From Isoetes taiwanensis (Eukaryota > Streptophyta > Lycopodiopsida > Isoetales > Isoetaceae): 64,000 nucleotides of DNA. This document shows, one piece after another, positions 23,005 through 34,655 of the stretch. The stretch lies in assembly GCA_021234155.1 (NCBI GenBank), contig JAJEKV010000205.1, positions 1,475,501 through 1,539,500 of the forward strand, given 5' to 3'. Each line of letters opens with the position of its first letter. Position 1 is the stretch's first letter. The position numbers and the translations under genes were made by a program. Below the pieces are notes generated by a model. The model made no database searches, was not told the DNA's origin, and saw nothing but the letters and a program-made list of their open reading frames with translations.

Positions 23005-23083
23005 GCCGAGAGCTTATCGCTAGGGTTTTTCCTCGAAAATCTGAAAGGGTAAGGTTTTTTAATCTCGGCGATAAGCTCTTGGC
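23005..23083 (+). other. LINE-type 3' UTR hairpin
   Basis: GCCGAGAGCTTATCGC pairs with GCGATAAGCTCTTGGC over 16 bp (one G-U). The loop has AGGGTTTTTCCTCGAAAA and GGTTTTTTAATC, as in the LINE-A 3' UTR, where a different stem sequence encloses the same loop motifs. Confidence 0.7.
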
Positions 23084-23284
23084 ATGTATTCTAGCCAACA
23101 TCTATAGCAAACAATTTTTTCTTGGGGGTCCAGGTGTTATAATTGGATATTCCTTATGTTTTTTCATTATTTTGGGTAGCTTGCAATGTGCAGCTACCCA
23201 CTGTTTATCATTGTAGATATACTGCTGAGATGAATGAAAAGCCTATCTATCGAGATGATATTGTTTCTTGCGAGTCGCATCACG

Positions 23285-23888
23285 AGAATCAATATCCACG
23301 AGAAATATTTGAGGCTACTGGTGGATCAAAACTACGAATGGAATAAGACAGTCGAACATAGGGCAGATAGTGGATTACATGCCCTTTTCTCGGTGGAAAG
23401 GACGTGTAAGAAAGTTGAGATTGTGGACCTTTGGGCTTAAAAAGATGTTGTACAAAACCTAATTCAAACAGTGATTTTATATGGATGTGAAGTATAGGGG
23501 CCAGGCCTGTTACAAGATATGTGGAAACGGATAAAAAACTATCGAAGGAGAAAAAATTCCTCATGAGAGAATTAGGGATGAGAACTTCAGACACCATATG
23601 AGATGCTGCTAATTGAGATAGGGTTGATGTCGCTCGAAGGAGAAGCAACGTTCCAGCTTCTAGTGTACGTTAGTAAAGTCCACAAAATGAAGGAAGATAG
23701 ACTTCCTAGATTGGCAGTAAATGAAAGTATAGAAGGCGATGGGAAATGGAACTGGACATTATGTCCCAGAAGAGAGACATGATCAAAGAATGGGTAAGAG
23801 TTCATGGCAAACAGGGGGAAAGATGCAATATTACCGGGACTACATAAATCCGGGTTTGAGGCCAATGTCCTATATCTTAGAAAAAATA
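23285..23888 (+). pseudogene. LINE-B reverse transcriptase thumb/connection fragment
   Basis: A frame with NIHEKYLRLLVDQNYEWNK, CKKVEIVDLWA, VILYGCEV and then, after shifts, LLIEIGLMSLEGEATFQLLV and HKMKEDRLPRLAVNES. It parallels the LINE-A section from YKYLGIEF to DTRLPHLALA. It ends where the minus-strand ORF1-only LINE begins. Confidence 0.75.
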
Positions 23889-24990
23889 TCAAGATAAGAT
23901 AAGTTTTTTATCGTCCACGGGAACCCTATCGGGTTATGGGACCCAAACAGAGAAAAGAGGGCATGAGCCCCCTACAGAACAAAAAGGCATAAGCCTAAAC
24001 AAAGCACAACATGGAGACAAAGCCCCATAACAAAACATGAAAGAAATAACAAGAAGAACTAACTGATAAGGCACTATACGTATCCCAGCCAAGGGTTCTC
24101 AGGCCAATGGTCGCGGATGATAGCCGTGCCCCCTCTGTACACTGCCCATTTGTTCTGCATCCAAGCCTCTCGGACTTTGCACAACTCCCCCGTCGCCTAG
24201 TTAATTGTACAGGGGAGAGATCCTCCTGAACAGAGAATCTAGTATTCTGCAAATGACTGCCGTGCTGGAGCACATATAATCTGTCCTGAGAGGTGCTGAA
24301 GTGTACGACTATATGACGAGGTCTGTTCGGTCTCTGGGCCCCAACTCGCCGGGTTGTGGCAATACTAGGCTGCTGAATATGCATGATATCAGTGAAAAAA
24401 TTTGCAGTTTGTTCAGCATCTAAGCAAGAATCTATTTCAGGTAGCCCCGCTATGCGCAGATTGAGGCCTCTATCTTGCTCGGGGTCAGCTATCGATGATG
24501 GGACCTGCTCCCCATGCTTGTGAGAAACTGTATCTGTGTCTGAACCGGGAGTTACCTGTACATCAGTCATTATAGTATCCTTGCATGAGGCTGGAGTTGT
24601 CCCAGTTCTGGTATCTGTGCTCATGTTCGGCCCTAGATCAGTCTGTGCATTCTGGCCTGTCTAGCTGTAGATCAGTCTGTATACTGCTATCTCAGCACTG
24701 CGGCCTGGGAGAGGGTGATGGCTCTATAGGGCCATTCGGCAGGGTCTTGGAAGAAGGCGTAATCAGTATTTGGAGGAACTGCTGAGCTTCTATCATAACA
24801 GTAAGGGCAAACATTGTCTGTTCCAGGGCAGGAGATAGCGTGTCATGTTCTGTTGCTGAAAGACATGGGCAAAGCCTATCTCTGATTTCAAGGAACTGGT
24901 TGAGAAGATCCCCACCAGGTGTGCTAGAATTTTTACACCGAGCCCGTCTGGTTATGGTGTAAAACCTTCCAGGCGAGCGTGCCACTGGCT
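23889..24990 (-). mobile_element. ORF1-only LINE (no reverse transcriptase), with LINE 3' tail
   Basis: On the minus strand, ORF1 starts near 24985 (MARSPGRFYTITRRARC), shifts near 24690-24620 and continues through a Transposase_22-like RNA-binding domain: LRIAGLPEIDSCLDAEQTAN, RRVGAQRPNRPRHIVVHF, FSVQEDLSPVQLTRRR, then in another frame a KVREAWMQNKWAVYRGG C-terminus near 24120. About 150 bp further the LINE 3' end appears, with GGGTCCCATAACC, CGTGGACGATAAAA and a (CTTAT)n tail at 23889-23903. No endonuclease or RT lies between. It interrupts LINE-B. Confidence 0.65.
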
Positions 24991-25779
24991 AAGCTAGGTT
25001 AAGCTGGCGTAATCTTCCTGGGCATAAAGGAATCTTGGTTAAGTCTAATCTAATATGGCAGGCTGTTTTTTGCCGTGGACAATGGCAACTATTGATCTGA
25101 CAACAGCAAATACCCCAACAATCCAAAATAAGAAGAATAACACAATCCAAACCTGATTCTGGCAGAGGGGCCAAACCAAACCGGCTTAGGATGGAAAAAG
25201 AATTGGGCTGAACTGGATCTGCAGGTTGCTATGAAGTGGGTGAATTCATGAATCCATGAATCGCGTGAGGCCAATCCGTTGCCCCTGGACTGCTGCTGCT
25301 ATCGGCGTGATGTGCCGCTTCTATGGCTAGATGTGCTGCTTCTATGGCCTGGCGCTATCACCTCTATACTCAGAAACTGGCGCTGCAGTCGAAACATGAA
25401 GACCCCATCATGTGCACGTGCAATTTAGTCAGCCGGATTCCCAAATCACGTTGATGCTGAACCCTCACAGTGCCGGAATTATGGCCTTGATGCTGAACTC
25501 GCTCCCTATACTGGAGAGGCCTCACTAGATCGAAGTCGGTGTGCCGAACGCAACTGTGGCAGAGCCGTCAAACCAAACTGAGTATTGGAAAACGTACTGG
25601 ACTGGGCCTGAATGGTAGAGCCTTTTCTCGAAACTCCAGGTTGCTATGGAGCCGAGCCTTTGATCCTAATCTGTTGCTGCTGCCAACGCGAGGTGTGGGA
25701 TTGTGTTTGATGCTTTCACCTGAACGGGTCTTGGGCGCCTCACATGTGCTAGAACGGGCCTTGGACGCCTCAGGCGCCG
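24990..25779. other. Region 5' of the ORF1-only LINE with a diverged tandem repeat
   Basis: Segments near 25140-25310 and 25545-25690 are diverged copies (shared GGCAGAG ... CCAAAC, AGGTTGCTATG, TTGCTGCTGC). They may be the element's 5' UTR. No gene is supported. Confidence 0.4.
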
Positions 25780-26110
25780 AGGCGGCAGGGCAAAAAAGGC
25801 ATGCATTATGCAGGATACGTCTATCATCACACCATCTAGGGATCGAAGCAGGGAGATGGGGGGATGTCGATCGAGAGAATAGAACATGTAAAGTGTGCAA
25901 TTCTCGTAAGATTGTAGACAAAAAACACTTCATCCTAGAGTGCCTAGCATATCATAACATAAGAGATAGAATGCAGTTGAAAGCCACATCACTTTTGGAT
26001 TTCTTCGCCAAGCCAGCAGCATAACATCAAGCTTTCTCATCGAGGAGCAAAAAATAAGAGAGACATACATCGAAAACTATAAACACATATTGGATATTTT
26101 TGTACTTGAT
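25780..26110 (+). pseudogene. LINE-B C-terminus with zinc knuckle and 3' UTR
   Basis: RHALCRIRLSSHHLGIEAGRW then CKVCNSRKIVDKKHFILEC form C-x2-C-x(8)-H-x4-C, aligned with the LINE-A C-terminus (RLRIETGRW ... CQCC ... H ... C). The frame stops at 26024. It completes LINE-B, split by the duplication at 22266 and the ORF1-only element. Confidence 0.75.
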
Positions 26111-26140
26111 ATAAATAATGACATGGGAGAGGAGAGGTGA

Positions 26141-26300
26141 TGCCACGGTTCTATTATAGAACCGACATTCCTTGGATGGGGACGCCTCATCTTGCATCTT
26201 CTATTTATTCTGCTTCTTCTTCCTTTTTTATTCATCGGCGTTCTCTTGAGCTAGTTTTCTCCTCCTTCTCTATCCTACTCTATCCTACCAGTTTCACATT
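26141..26300 (+). repeat. Palindromic head plus T-rich leader, copy E1
   Basis: GGTTCTATTATAGAACC (26147-26163) is a perfect palindrome followed by the CATTCCTTGGATGGGGACGCC core, then a T/C-rich leader (CTTCTTCTTCC). The stretch to about 26300 is nearly identical to 53681-53815. Confidence 0.75.
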
Positions 26301-28249
26301 TTGTTTTGAGCGACCAGACCTTGGAGCAATCCAGTCTCAAATCTAAACCTGAAGCAGCGGATTCATATTTCGGTTTGGTCTGCTTTCAGCGATCTTCTTT
26401 TCGAGCAAGGCTAGGGGCGTCCATGCTAGGAACCCCTTTTTTTCCTTTTTTCCATGGAGGCATGCGGATCCGGTGATCAAATTTCTTAGATGGCTTTCCA
26501 TCTAGCACTCTCGTGGATTGGGATCTTGGCCATGCCATACAACAGATATGTATATTTTGATGTTCGTTCTAGTTATTCATTTGTTTCACAGATGTTGCTT
26601 GGTTTCGGTATGTTTTTTGCGGGCATAGATATGATGGGTGAATCTTAATAGTCTGTGACAGCTTGTTTTAGTTCTTTACTTGCCGATCTGGACAAGCTCA
26701 TGGTACAAAGGATACAGGACGTGGTTTTTTCCTCCTCTGTAAGTTCAGATTGCGTCTTTTGTCTGGGGTTTCATCAAAGTTCGATTGTTTTTTATGTCTA
26801 GGGTTTCGTCAGAGTTTTGACAGCTTGTATCTACTAACAAAAGGCACATAGCGTCGTCTTCCTAGTAAGGTTTGGATCAAGGATCTGCATCCATTTTGTT
26901 GCATTCTTCAAACGTCTTTATTGCAGTTACTTATAGCTATAGCTCATTTGCAATTCACCTGCTGTACAAGTTCCAGTTTCTTTTTTCCTACTACGAAAAT
27001 AGAGTTGATAACTGTGAACCGTGGTAGTGAATGAAGTAATATATTTCTCTGGTGATCTATCTTGGATTTTCTTTTTTCCGGCCTTGTGGAAGCCGATGGA
27101 TGTTCCACCGCTCGTTCTCGGAGTTTTTTCCTGCTTCTATAGTCGCCATAATTCTTTACAGACCTAATCGGCCCCTTTTGCAACAGGTTCGGTTCTGATT
27201 CCAGTTTTAACTCCTTAAACCGCTTGATTTTCCTGAGTTTATTGCAGCTTCCATGACCTTCATACTCTTTCTGAACCTAATCAGCCCCTCCTGCTTTTAT
27301 GTTCTAGTTCCAATTTTTTCAAGTTTTTCTGAGCTTTTCTGGCATCTTATGGCCGCCCTTACTCTTCGAAGCGGCGTCTGTTCTATTTTCCATTTTTTTT
27401 ATGGTTAGCAATTTTTAGATTGATATATTCACTATATAGATCAATATTTTAAATCCTTGCATTAAAAATTATTTGGTTTGTTGGTTATCGAGTATGTCTC
27501 TTAGTGTAGAGACATGGGTTCAAATCTGCCTTTTTTATGTTTTCCACAAAACCGTTCTTAGAAAGGCGTTTTTAGGACTGCTATGCTTATAGGGCTCCTC
27601 ACCTTAGCAGTATGCTTTGATGGCTCCTTGCGCTAACCCCTTATATTTTCGCTCCATGATGTTTTCATGCTCATAACATTTGTTACCAAATTCAATGAGA
27701 GGGCGTTTTAGAACCATCAGTTATTACGTTAGGCTTTTATACCATAAATATGTAGCATTATAACAGGGGGTTTTTTTTGTGATTTTATACGCTTTTTGGC
27801 ATGGTTTTCATATGATTTCATGGGCGTATTGCACAAGGCATACTAATCAGTACATCTAGAGTGCACCAAGTTTTTGCATGCAATTTGTGCAATTTTTATT
27901 TCATCCTCCTCAATGGTTAAGATTAGAGGGCTTACAAAAAAGCCCTCTTTTAATTCAAAAAGATCGAAGGGCGTATAATAAAAGCCCTTTTCTATGAGAT
28001 TTGAGACAACCGGAATTAGGGCACGGTTAGGGTTTGTGGAATCGATGATGGCAGCATTTGTGTGAGGCAGATTCTACAAAAAAATAATCCCTCAGGCTTT
28101 AATTCTTCTCTCTGTTCCACCCGGGTGGTCCTTCTGCAGAGTTTTTTGCAGTGTTTTTGAAGCAGTTCGATCCAAGGGGGTAGGTCAGTTCCCCCTTTTT
28201 ATTTTTCCATTCAGGTGTATAAGGAACTAGGGAGGGTTTCATTCCGACA
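26301..28249 (+). other. T-rich leader/intron-like DNA upstream of the RPS29 exons
   Basis: Pyrimidine-rich, stop-dense DNA. 28000-28240 has purine-rich and CAG segments that could be an untranslated first exon. No coding frame is supported. Confidence 0.4.
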
Positions 28250-28480
28250 ATGGGCCACGCCGCTGTTTGGAATTCTCACCCCAAGAAATATGGTATTTGG
28301 AGCTCGCTACGGTATATTACCACGGTTTTGTTTTTGTAGTATAACATGGTGTGACCTCTCATTTCTTTCGATTTTCTTGTAGTGGCGTTTGTGGCAATGT
28401 TCATGGCGATTCGGAAATGTGGCCTCATGTGTTTCGTCGGTGCTTCCCATGACTACTCAAAGGATATCGGTTTTATCAAG
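28250..28480 (+). pseudogene. RPS29: 40S ribosomal protein S29 (uS14), broken copy
   Basis: Exon 1 (28250-28311) begins MGHAAVWNSHPKKYG, the hallmark S29 N-terminus. A 71-bp GT-AG intron follows and exon 2 (28383-28480) resumes in phase as GVCGNVHG, the first zinc-binding Cys segment. A one-base shift then gives IRKCGLMC; another frame supplies RRCF; the end reads SKDIGFIK before a GTATT donor, where S29 normally has two more residues. At least two frameshifts and replacements in the first Cys pair mark a pseudogene. The intact protein (56 residues) is a small zinc-binding 40S subunit component. Intron retention shows it arose by DNA duplication or capture, not by retrotransposition. Confidence 0.8.
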
Positions 28481-28494
28481 GTATTATTTTCGCA

Positions 28495-28750
28495 AATGTC
28501 ATCATGCACAACTCGGCTTTCTGCTGAAGATTTTTAACCAGATCAGCTTTCATGGTGGCTACTAGTTCTTTGCAGTTGTTATTTTTATACACCCAGTAGA
28601 AATTAATTTCACTATGTAAGGGCCTTAAATGTCATCATGCATAACCGGGTTTTGGCGAAGATTTTTAACCGGTCGACTTTCATGGTGGCTACTAGTTCTT
28701 TGCGGGGTTATTTTTATACACCCAGTAGAAATTAATTTCACTATGTAAGG
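28495..28750. repeat. Tandem duplication of about 128 bp
   Basis: Two copies, 28495-28622 and 28627-28750, share TTTCATGGTGGCTACTAG and CACCCAGTAGAAATTAATTT. It lies directly after the S29 exon 2 donor, probably in its intron. Confidence 0.85.
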
Positions 28751-28987
28751 AATTCTTGGCAAGAATGGCTTCTAAAGCCATGTCTTAAACAGTATTTCAG
28801 CATAATATGGCTTTTTGAAAAGATCTTTGAGCACTTTTGTCTACCTTTGGATCTACTTTTATGCATTTGTGATATAAGTTTTATTTTATGCCGTGCACAT
28901 CATTGGGAGTTAATGATTCAACTTCGAAAAGCTTTGAAAAATGTGGCATTATTGTCTTTGTTTGGCATCTCTAGCACAATTTTCTCT

Positions 28988-29169
28988 ATATTAGGAAGCA
29001 GGAAGGTTACTCTCATGAAGATCACTCTGCTCTGCAGTTCTTTGAGAACATGTAACAGGAGGGCATAATGCTAGACCAGATAACACCCTTAAAGCAGGGA
29101 GAGAACATCCATGAACTTATTATTGGAAGGAAGTTTCAGGTCAACATTGTCCTTGGGAATAAACTTTGA
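28988..29169 (+). pseudogene. Unassigned coding-like exon
   Basis: A frame reads YIRKQEGYSHEDHSALQFF, one stop (29053), then QEGIMLDQITPLKQGENIH and FQVNIVLGNKL before a stop at 29167. Composition and length look like the C-terminus of a real protein with one lesion, but I do not recognise the family. Same strand as the S29 and MYB fragments. Confidence 0.4.
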
Positions 29170-29429
29170 TAGGTATTCCAAGTGTGCAAGCTTAGAGGAT
29201 GCAGAGACCACTTTATGTGCCTTCACAAATGGCAAATGCTTTTATTAATAGGCCGTTGGTAGTGGAGACAAATTTTTGGAACTGCCCAAGTAATGGCAAA
29301 TGTCGTTGTCATTAGTTTTACTAAACTGTTGTTCATACGAATATCTAGCCCTTAACGATTTAGGCCCTTAAAGTTTATCTACGTTTGCTTTTGTTAGGGC
29401 CCGAAGGGCCCAAAAATTTTTTTAATATA

Positions 29430-29882
29430 GCAATCAACACACAACTACCATTTACATTATTAACACAAACCATTGTATTTAACACATTTAAATTAAAATC
29501 CCCCTTAAACCCCCTTTGGTTTGGGTGCATATTCACACGGGGGGTTACGTAGGGCAGCGAGAGCCCCAAAAATAGATTTACAATACATGTACAAAATTAA
29601 CACCATTAAGTACATTCTCTCAAACCTTATAGTATTTTGCAAACCTTAATATACAGTATACATAAACTTGGACATGCATACCCCACAAACGAGGATCGCT
29701 ATGTACGGTTCAGATCTTGGAATAAAGGGCAAATATGCCCATCCGACAGCTCTCGTTGCCCGGAGTAACCCCCCGTGTGAATATGCACCCAAACCAAAGG
29801 GGGTTTAAGGGGGATTTTAATTTAAATGTGTTAAATACAATGGTTTGTGTTAATAATGTAAATGGTAGTTGTGTGTTGATTG
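29430..29882. repeat. Inverted repeat with arms of about 134 bp
   Basis: Arm 1 (29430-29564) and arm 2 (29749-29882) are near-perfect inverted copies (e.g. AATATGCACCCAAACC and its complement), separated by 184 bp. Transcription would give a long, well-paired hairpin RNA. No coding content; small internal frames are mirror images of each other. It could be a foldback transposon or a MITE. Confidence 0.85.
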
Positions 29883-32800
29883 CCAATTTTTGCTTCAAGG
29901 ATATTTCTCTTCCTTTTTTGGTAAGGTGGTTTTTTAGGATGCTCTGTAGCCATGTGATGTCTCATACCAAGGGGGCCTTTGTCATCTGTTGCACATCAAC
30001 ATTTTGGAGGTTCGTTTGCGGTTCCTCTTTGGAGACATTTCGTTTGAGGTATGCTTTCATTCACACATTTTTTATTTACTTATGGCTACTTGTGGTCATT
30101 AGAGGGTTCTTTCGTGATCTAGAAACCATATTCTGGAAGCCTTTGTGTCCATGCATCTATAGCACTATAATGCAATCTCTTCATTTTGTTTCCATGATGG
30201 GAGGTTTTGCAATTGTCTTACATGGCTTTCCTTACATCCAGTCCGCTTGTTCTTACAAAGTGGTTTCCCACATGCAACCTTTCATGGTTTCTTGTGCTGC
30301 GAATATTGGTTTATTTAGGTATGTTGCTTTTGTTTTCGGACTTGTTTTCTTGTCATAAGTCTTGTCTTGTGAGTACACATCCTTCCATTGAGCCCTTTCA
30401 CCACATTGTTTTTCTGTTTTATATGCATCCTTAAGATTCACTTTTATATTCTTAGGAACACCTGTTTTGTTCATGTTCCACATTTTTTCACTAAAATACG
30501 CTCCATAGGGGCAACTTGCATCGTAAATTTTGTTTTTGGATGAGCATTCATATTGGCACAATCAAAGTTGTGTTAGATTTCTATCATGCCGACACATCAT
30601 CACATATATACTATTTTTAGGGTTGATTACTTTGCGATTCTATTTTTCCATCTGTACGTATGAGCATTCGTTGCACCATGGATTTCAATCTTCAGGGCGA
30701 GCATTTGTTTATTTTATGTATGCATTTTTTATGTCTAGGGTGTCTCGTTAATTGTCTTTCCTTCCGAGGCATTTCATATTTTCACCTATAACCTGAATTC
30801 GATCTTTACTTTTGTCCTTTTTTGTAGATTCAGTCTTTTCGTTTGCTTATGGGCATTTTTGCTTCAAAAATCGTCTTTTCTAGAAGGATGTTCTTTATGG
30901 CTTGCGTGCTTTTATTTTGTGGTGGACTTGCATGTTCCCAAGTTGTTCGTGATCAATCACATTAGGCAATATGTCTGGCATGAGGTTGGGCAAACTTATA
31001 TTATCTGGTAGATATGATTATTAACGGGAAGTTTACTGTCCTTAATTCTGCAAGTTATGTGGTTCACAGTTATTGCTCATCTGTTTTTCTCTAGTTATGT
31101 GGTTCACTGGTTTTATACAGTTTCATGACACAGGGGTCATTCTCTCCATTGTCATGTGTTTGTATTTTCATTTGGTATTCCTAGTGCTTGCCCTATTTTC
31201 ATTTTCTTCGTGACTTCCATTTCTCTCCTTTATATCTATGACTTCTTGTTTCCTTATTCCTATTTTCTCTTTGGCTCCATAACACATTGTCATGCCTCTG
31301 GCGCCATTGCTCACTTATCCCATTTGTTATCTTTGGCCATCGTGTCTATTTTGTAATGCGCTTTGTTTCTTGAAGTATTCATTAATTCTCCCTCTTTCCA
31401 TTTCCTCTTTATTCGGTTGGGTTACTGTGCTCCTTGCTATGTTAGTTCTATTAATTTTGACGTGCTCTATCATTGGTTTGCTGCACTCCATTCGCTCTAT
31501 CCTCCTGTCTTTTACGTGGACTTTCTCTATCCTCTTCTCTCGTTTTCTATGACTCCATTAGTTATTTATTCTATTATGTTTGTATCATTTTTTATTTATT
31601 TGATTCGTTGCTTTTTCCTTGTTAAGAGGTGTTTTAGTTCTAATTCCATTTCACTTCTATTGATATTATTACGTCATTTTTTCCCCATGGCTCTGGGGCT
31701 TGTTGCTCCTTTTCTATTTGATAGCTATGTTAGTTCGGTCTCATGGTATCTTTTATTCATGACATATCCTTTAGTGCATTAATTCTTTTCAGATCTTTAC
31801 TTTGGTGCGGTGGTGATGGTTGTTATTCTAGCGGTGGTGGTTGTTTTGTTATTGTCGTATTTGTTTACTTGATGCATTTTCGTTGTTATGGTACGCTAGC
31901 ACTCCAGGGTATTTTTTAGTGGCCCCGGCGGGCCAGTTGGCCACACATTCATATTTTTTCAGAAATGGTTGGCTACGCCAGAGTAGGATACGTTCATGCC
32001 CTGAGCGAAGGGTAGTGGCCGATTCAAAACACGAATTTGTACATTTTACTCGTTTAGTAGCCAATTTGATATTTATTAAATCCGGCTAGGCGTAGGGTGT
32101 GGCCAATTCGATTTTTTGTACGTGGAAAAAACTTATCGAGATAGCCAATTAGAACCTAAGATAAATTTTAATGGGTAAGGGGGTGGCCATATTACAATCT
32201 CGACCACATGTCCATCTAAGAATCACCACTTATAGTCCTCTAGGATTAGGGTTTCATATATGTTTTTTAATTTGACCGAGTTAGCATTAGAAACTGCCCT
32301 TTCATACTAGTTTAGTTTATTCTACCCTGTCGAGCCTGTGTTTTTCCTGTTTGGTATGCAATTGTTTCATTATTCATGTGAATATAAATATGAATGGGAT
32401 GTTAGTCTCTTAATATGAATGGAATGATAATTTTAATATTATATTTTATTGTCATTTGCAAAGCACTTCTGATTTGTATTCACGATTTGGTTGAGATGGA
32501 GATCCATTCCCATCTACAATCTAAGCTTTAGCTTCATCAATTCAGATTAGTTTTTACCCTATTCGTTGTGCAAAATTATTCAGATGTGCAAAAGTAGTTG
32601 TTGATGCCAATCATCAAATTTATGCAGCATGGAGGGAGCTTCACAAAAGAGAATAAATGAGTTCTTGGGAGTTCTTGGGACCTGCGGCATCAAGTACAAA
32701 GCGGTGCATCACTATATCATCATCTACCTCCACTTTCATAGGCCAAATTGAGGGTCTTGATGAAGGCTATGAATTTGCAGATGATAAGGACTATGACCCA

Positions 32801-33660
32801 AAGTAATTTGAATGTATTATTTGGGGAAGATGCCTAGGTGGTTGTGGCCAACATCGTGTTTTCACTACCAAAGTATGTTCCTATCTTAACTAATACAAAT
32901 TTGCTCGTAGCCAATTTGTTAATGTAGCAAAATAAAAATTTCATGGTTGCGCCAGTTCAGTTACGTTCTGGCCCTATAAAAATATAGGGTGCTTAAAAAA
33001 TACCTTGTAGCACTCTTTACTTGCCCCTTTTGCCTCATGTGTTCCATTTATTCTATTACCTTTTTTGTCTCAATGCTATTTTTTATGCACCCCATGGCTC
33101 TGATAATCTTGCATTCCTTACTAACCCATCGTACTTCATTTGTCCCACTATATTATCATCTTTTTTGCCTCATCACTCTCGGTCTCGAACATCCATCTCC
33201 TTCCATTTGTTCCTTGATCTTATTTTGTCACATTCGTCTGATTTCCTCGAATCGTCCAGCTTACTCTCTTTTAGTTTTATTTCTCCCTGGTACATAGTAT
33301 GCTTTGATAATTTGCACATCTTTGCCACTTTTATCAATCCATTGTTCACAATTTATTTCTTATCCTCAGAACGTGTGTTTATTGCCTTATTTTTGTGTTG
33401 CCATGTTTTTCAAGCACCTGGTTTCTCTTTGTTTTCCATTATTCCATCTTATTTGACTCGCGTCATTTATTTTATTCATCTTGGTTTCCTTTTGCTGCTA
33501 TCCGTTTTGGCCCCTCCCATCCGCCACCTATCATCTTTCTTTATACTAAAGGGATTTTGAGTGTTTGTCATCAATTTCAATTTTGGACCATTGATGTAGA
33601 TGTATGGTTGAGATTGAGGATTTGGGAAAGGGCACAAGTCGTTATATGCATAACTGTTTC
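29883..33660. other. T-rich, non-coding stretch
   Basis: Long pyrimidine-rich stretches resembling intron or leader DNA and similar in texture to 50760-52080, 53200-53640 and 61500-62110. Hydrophobic open frames here are artefacts of T-richness. 32700-32810 has an open piece ending GLDEGYEFADDKDYDPK that could be a lost exon end; not assigned. 31914-31940 has nested GGCC palindromes. Confidence 0.4.
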
Positions 33661-33726
33661 CGAATAACCACAACCTTTTAAGCCACAACCTTTTAAACCA
33701 CAACCTTTTAAGCCACAACCTTTTTT
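33661..33726. repeat. Short tandem repeat, CCACAACCTTTTAAG x4
   Basis: Four units of about 17 bp (AACCACAACCTTTTAAG/A) in a row. Confidence 0.85.
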
Positions 33727-34655
33727 CTTCACCATGCTTTTGTGGTTTTCCTAAGAATTCACATGTGGTCGACTTTCTGGAGGGGACCTCCTTTTTTGTT
33801 GTTTTGCGCCAGTTCCGACCATGTTTCTGTAGTTCATTTGCATCCGACCAAGTTTTGCAGTTTGAGAAAGAATATATAAACTCTGTTCATCGCAAATATC
33901 TCAGCCGCCATGACAAGTTTTGCAGTTTGATTTTTTTTGGCTGCCTCAAAACTGACTTGCATGCACCCCTTTCTGGCTCGACCTTTCTTGGTAGATGCCT
34001 TTATTCGGTTGTTCCATTTTTCAATGGTGGATTGTGCTTTTCAAGTTTTCATTTTTTGTGGTCCTGCAAATCCACATTTTTTTGTGTTTAGGGTTGCAAC
34101 TTTGCAAATCTACATTTTAGAGAGGTTGTGATGCCAGGTTTTGCTTTGATGGATGTTTTGGTGGACCCAAAAATGGGGAAACTCCGATTGACAGGAAATA
34201 TGCATATGTCTGCCAGTCGAAGCGATTTTTTTTTCTGATCCCGCACCATGAGAAATGTTCGGGAGGTAAAGGATTTGTATTTTAAGAGTTGTGGCCATGC
34301 CCAAGAAGATGAGATACGAAAAATCTGTAAATCGGTACAATTTGTGATCCAAGTGCATATTAATCCTAATTATATTTCTGGCCATGGCTTTGCAGGTTCT
34401 GCTATGTACAATCTTGACTTGATATTTGTAGCTATGCGAGGTTTGATTGCTTAATTATAAAGTGTTTATTCTATCCCATAAATGTCAATGGTGGTTACAG
34501 AGAAGACCTGGTCTCCAAGTTCTTCTCTTTTAGATCTGAGCATCTTTCTTCTATAGTTTAATTGCTCAGTGTGAAATATGCAATATCAGGTTAATCTTCT
34601 TCTATTTTGCATTATGGTCTGTTCTTTGTCAAACCCTTTTGTCTTTCCTGTGCAG
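33727..34655 (+). other. T-rich DNA upstream of the MYB exon
   Basis: Mostly intron-like. A frame at 34248-34450 (MRNVREVKDLYFKSCG...) is not recognised and may be chance. The MYB exon acceptor (TTTCCTGTGCAG) closes it. Confidence 0.35.

Noticed and set aside
29735-30358. A 207-codon hydrophobic open frame
   Set aside because: It starts inside the inverted repeat and runs through T-rich DNA; its Phe/Leu/Ser-rich content is expected from composition and no domain is seen.
33021-33560. A 179-codon open frame looking like a membrane protein
   Set aside because: Pyrimidine-rich DNA gives long Phe/Leu/Ser frames on several overlapping frames; there is no motif and no good start context.
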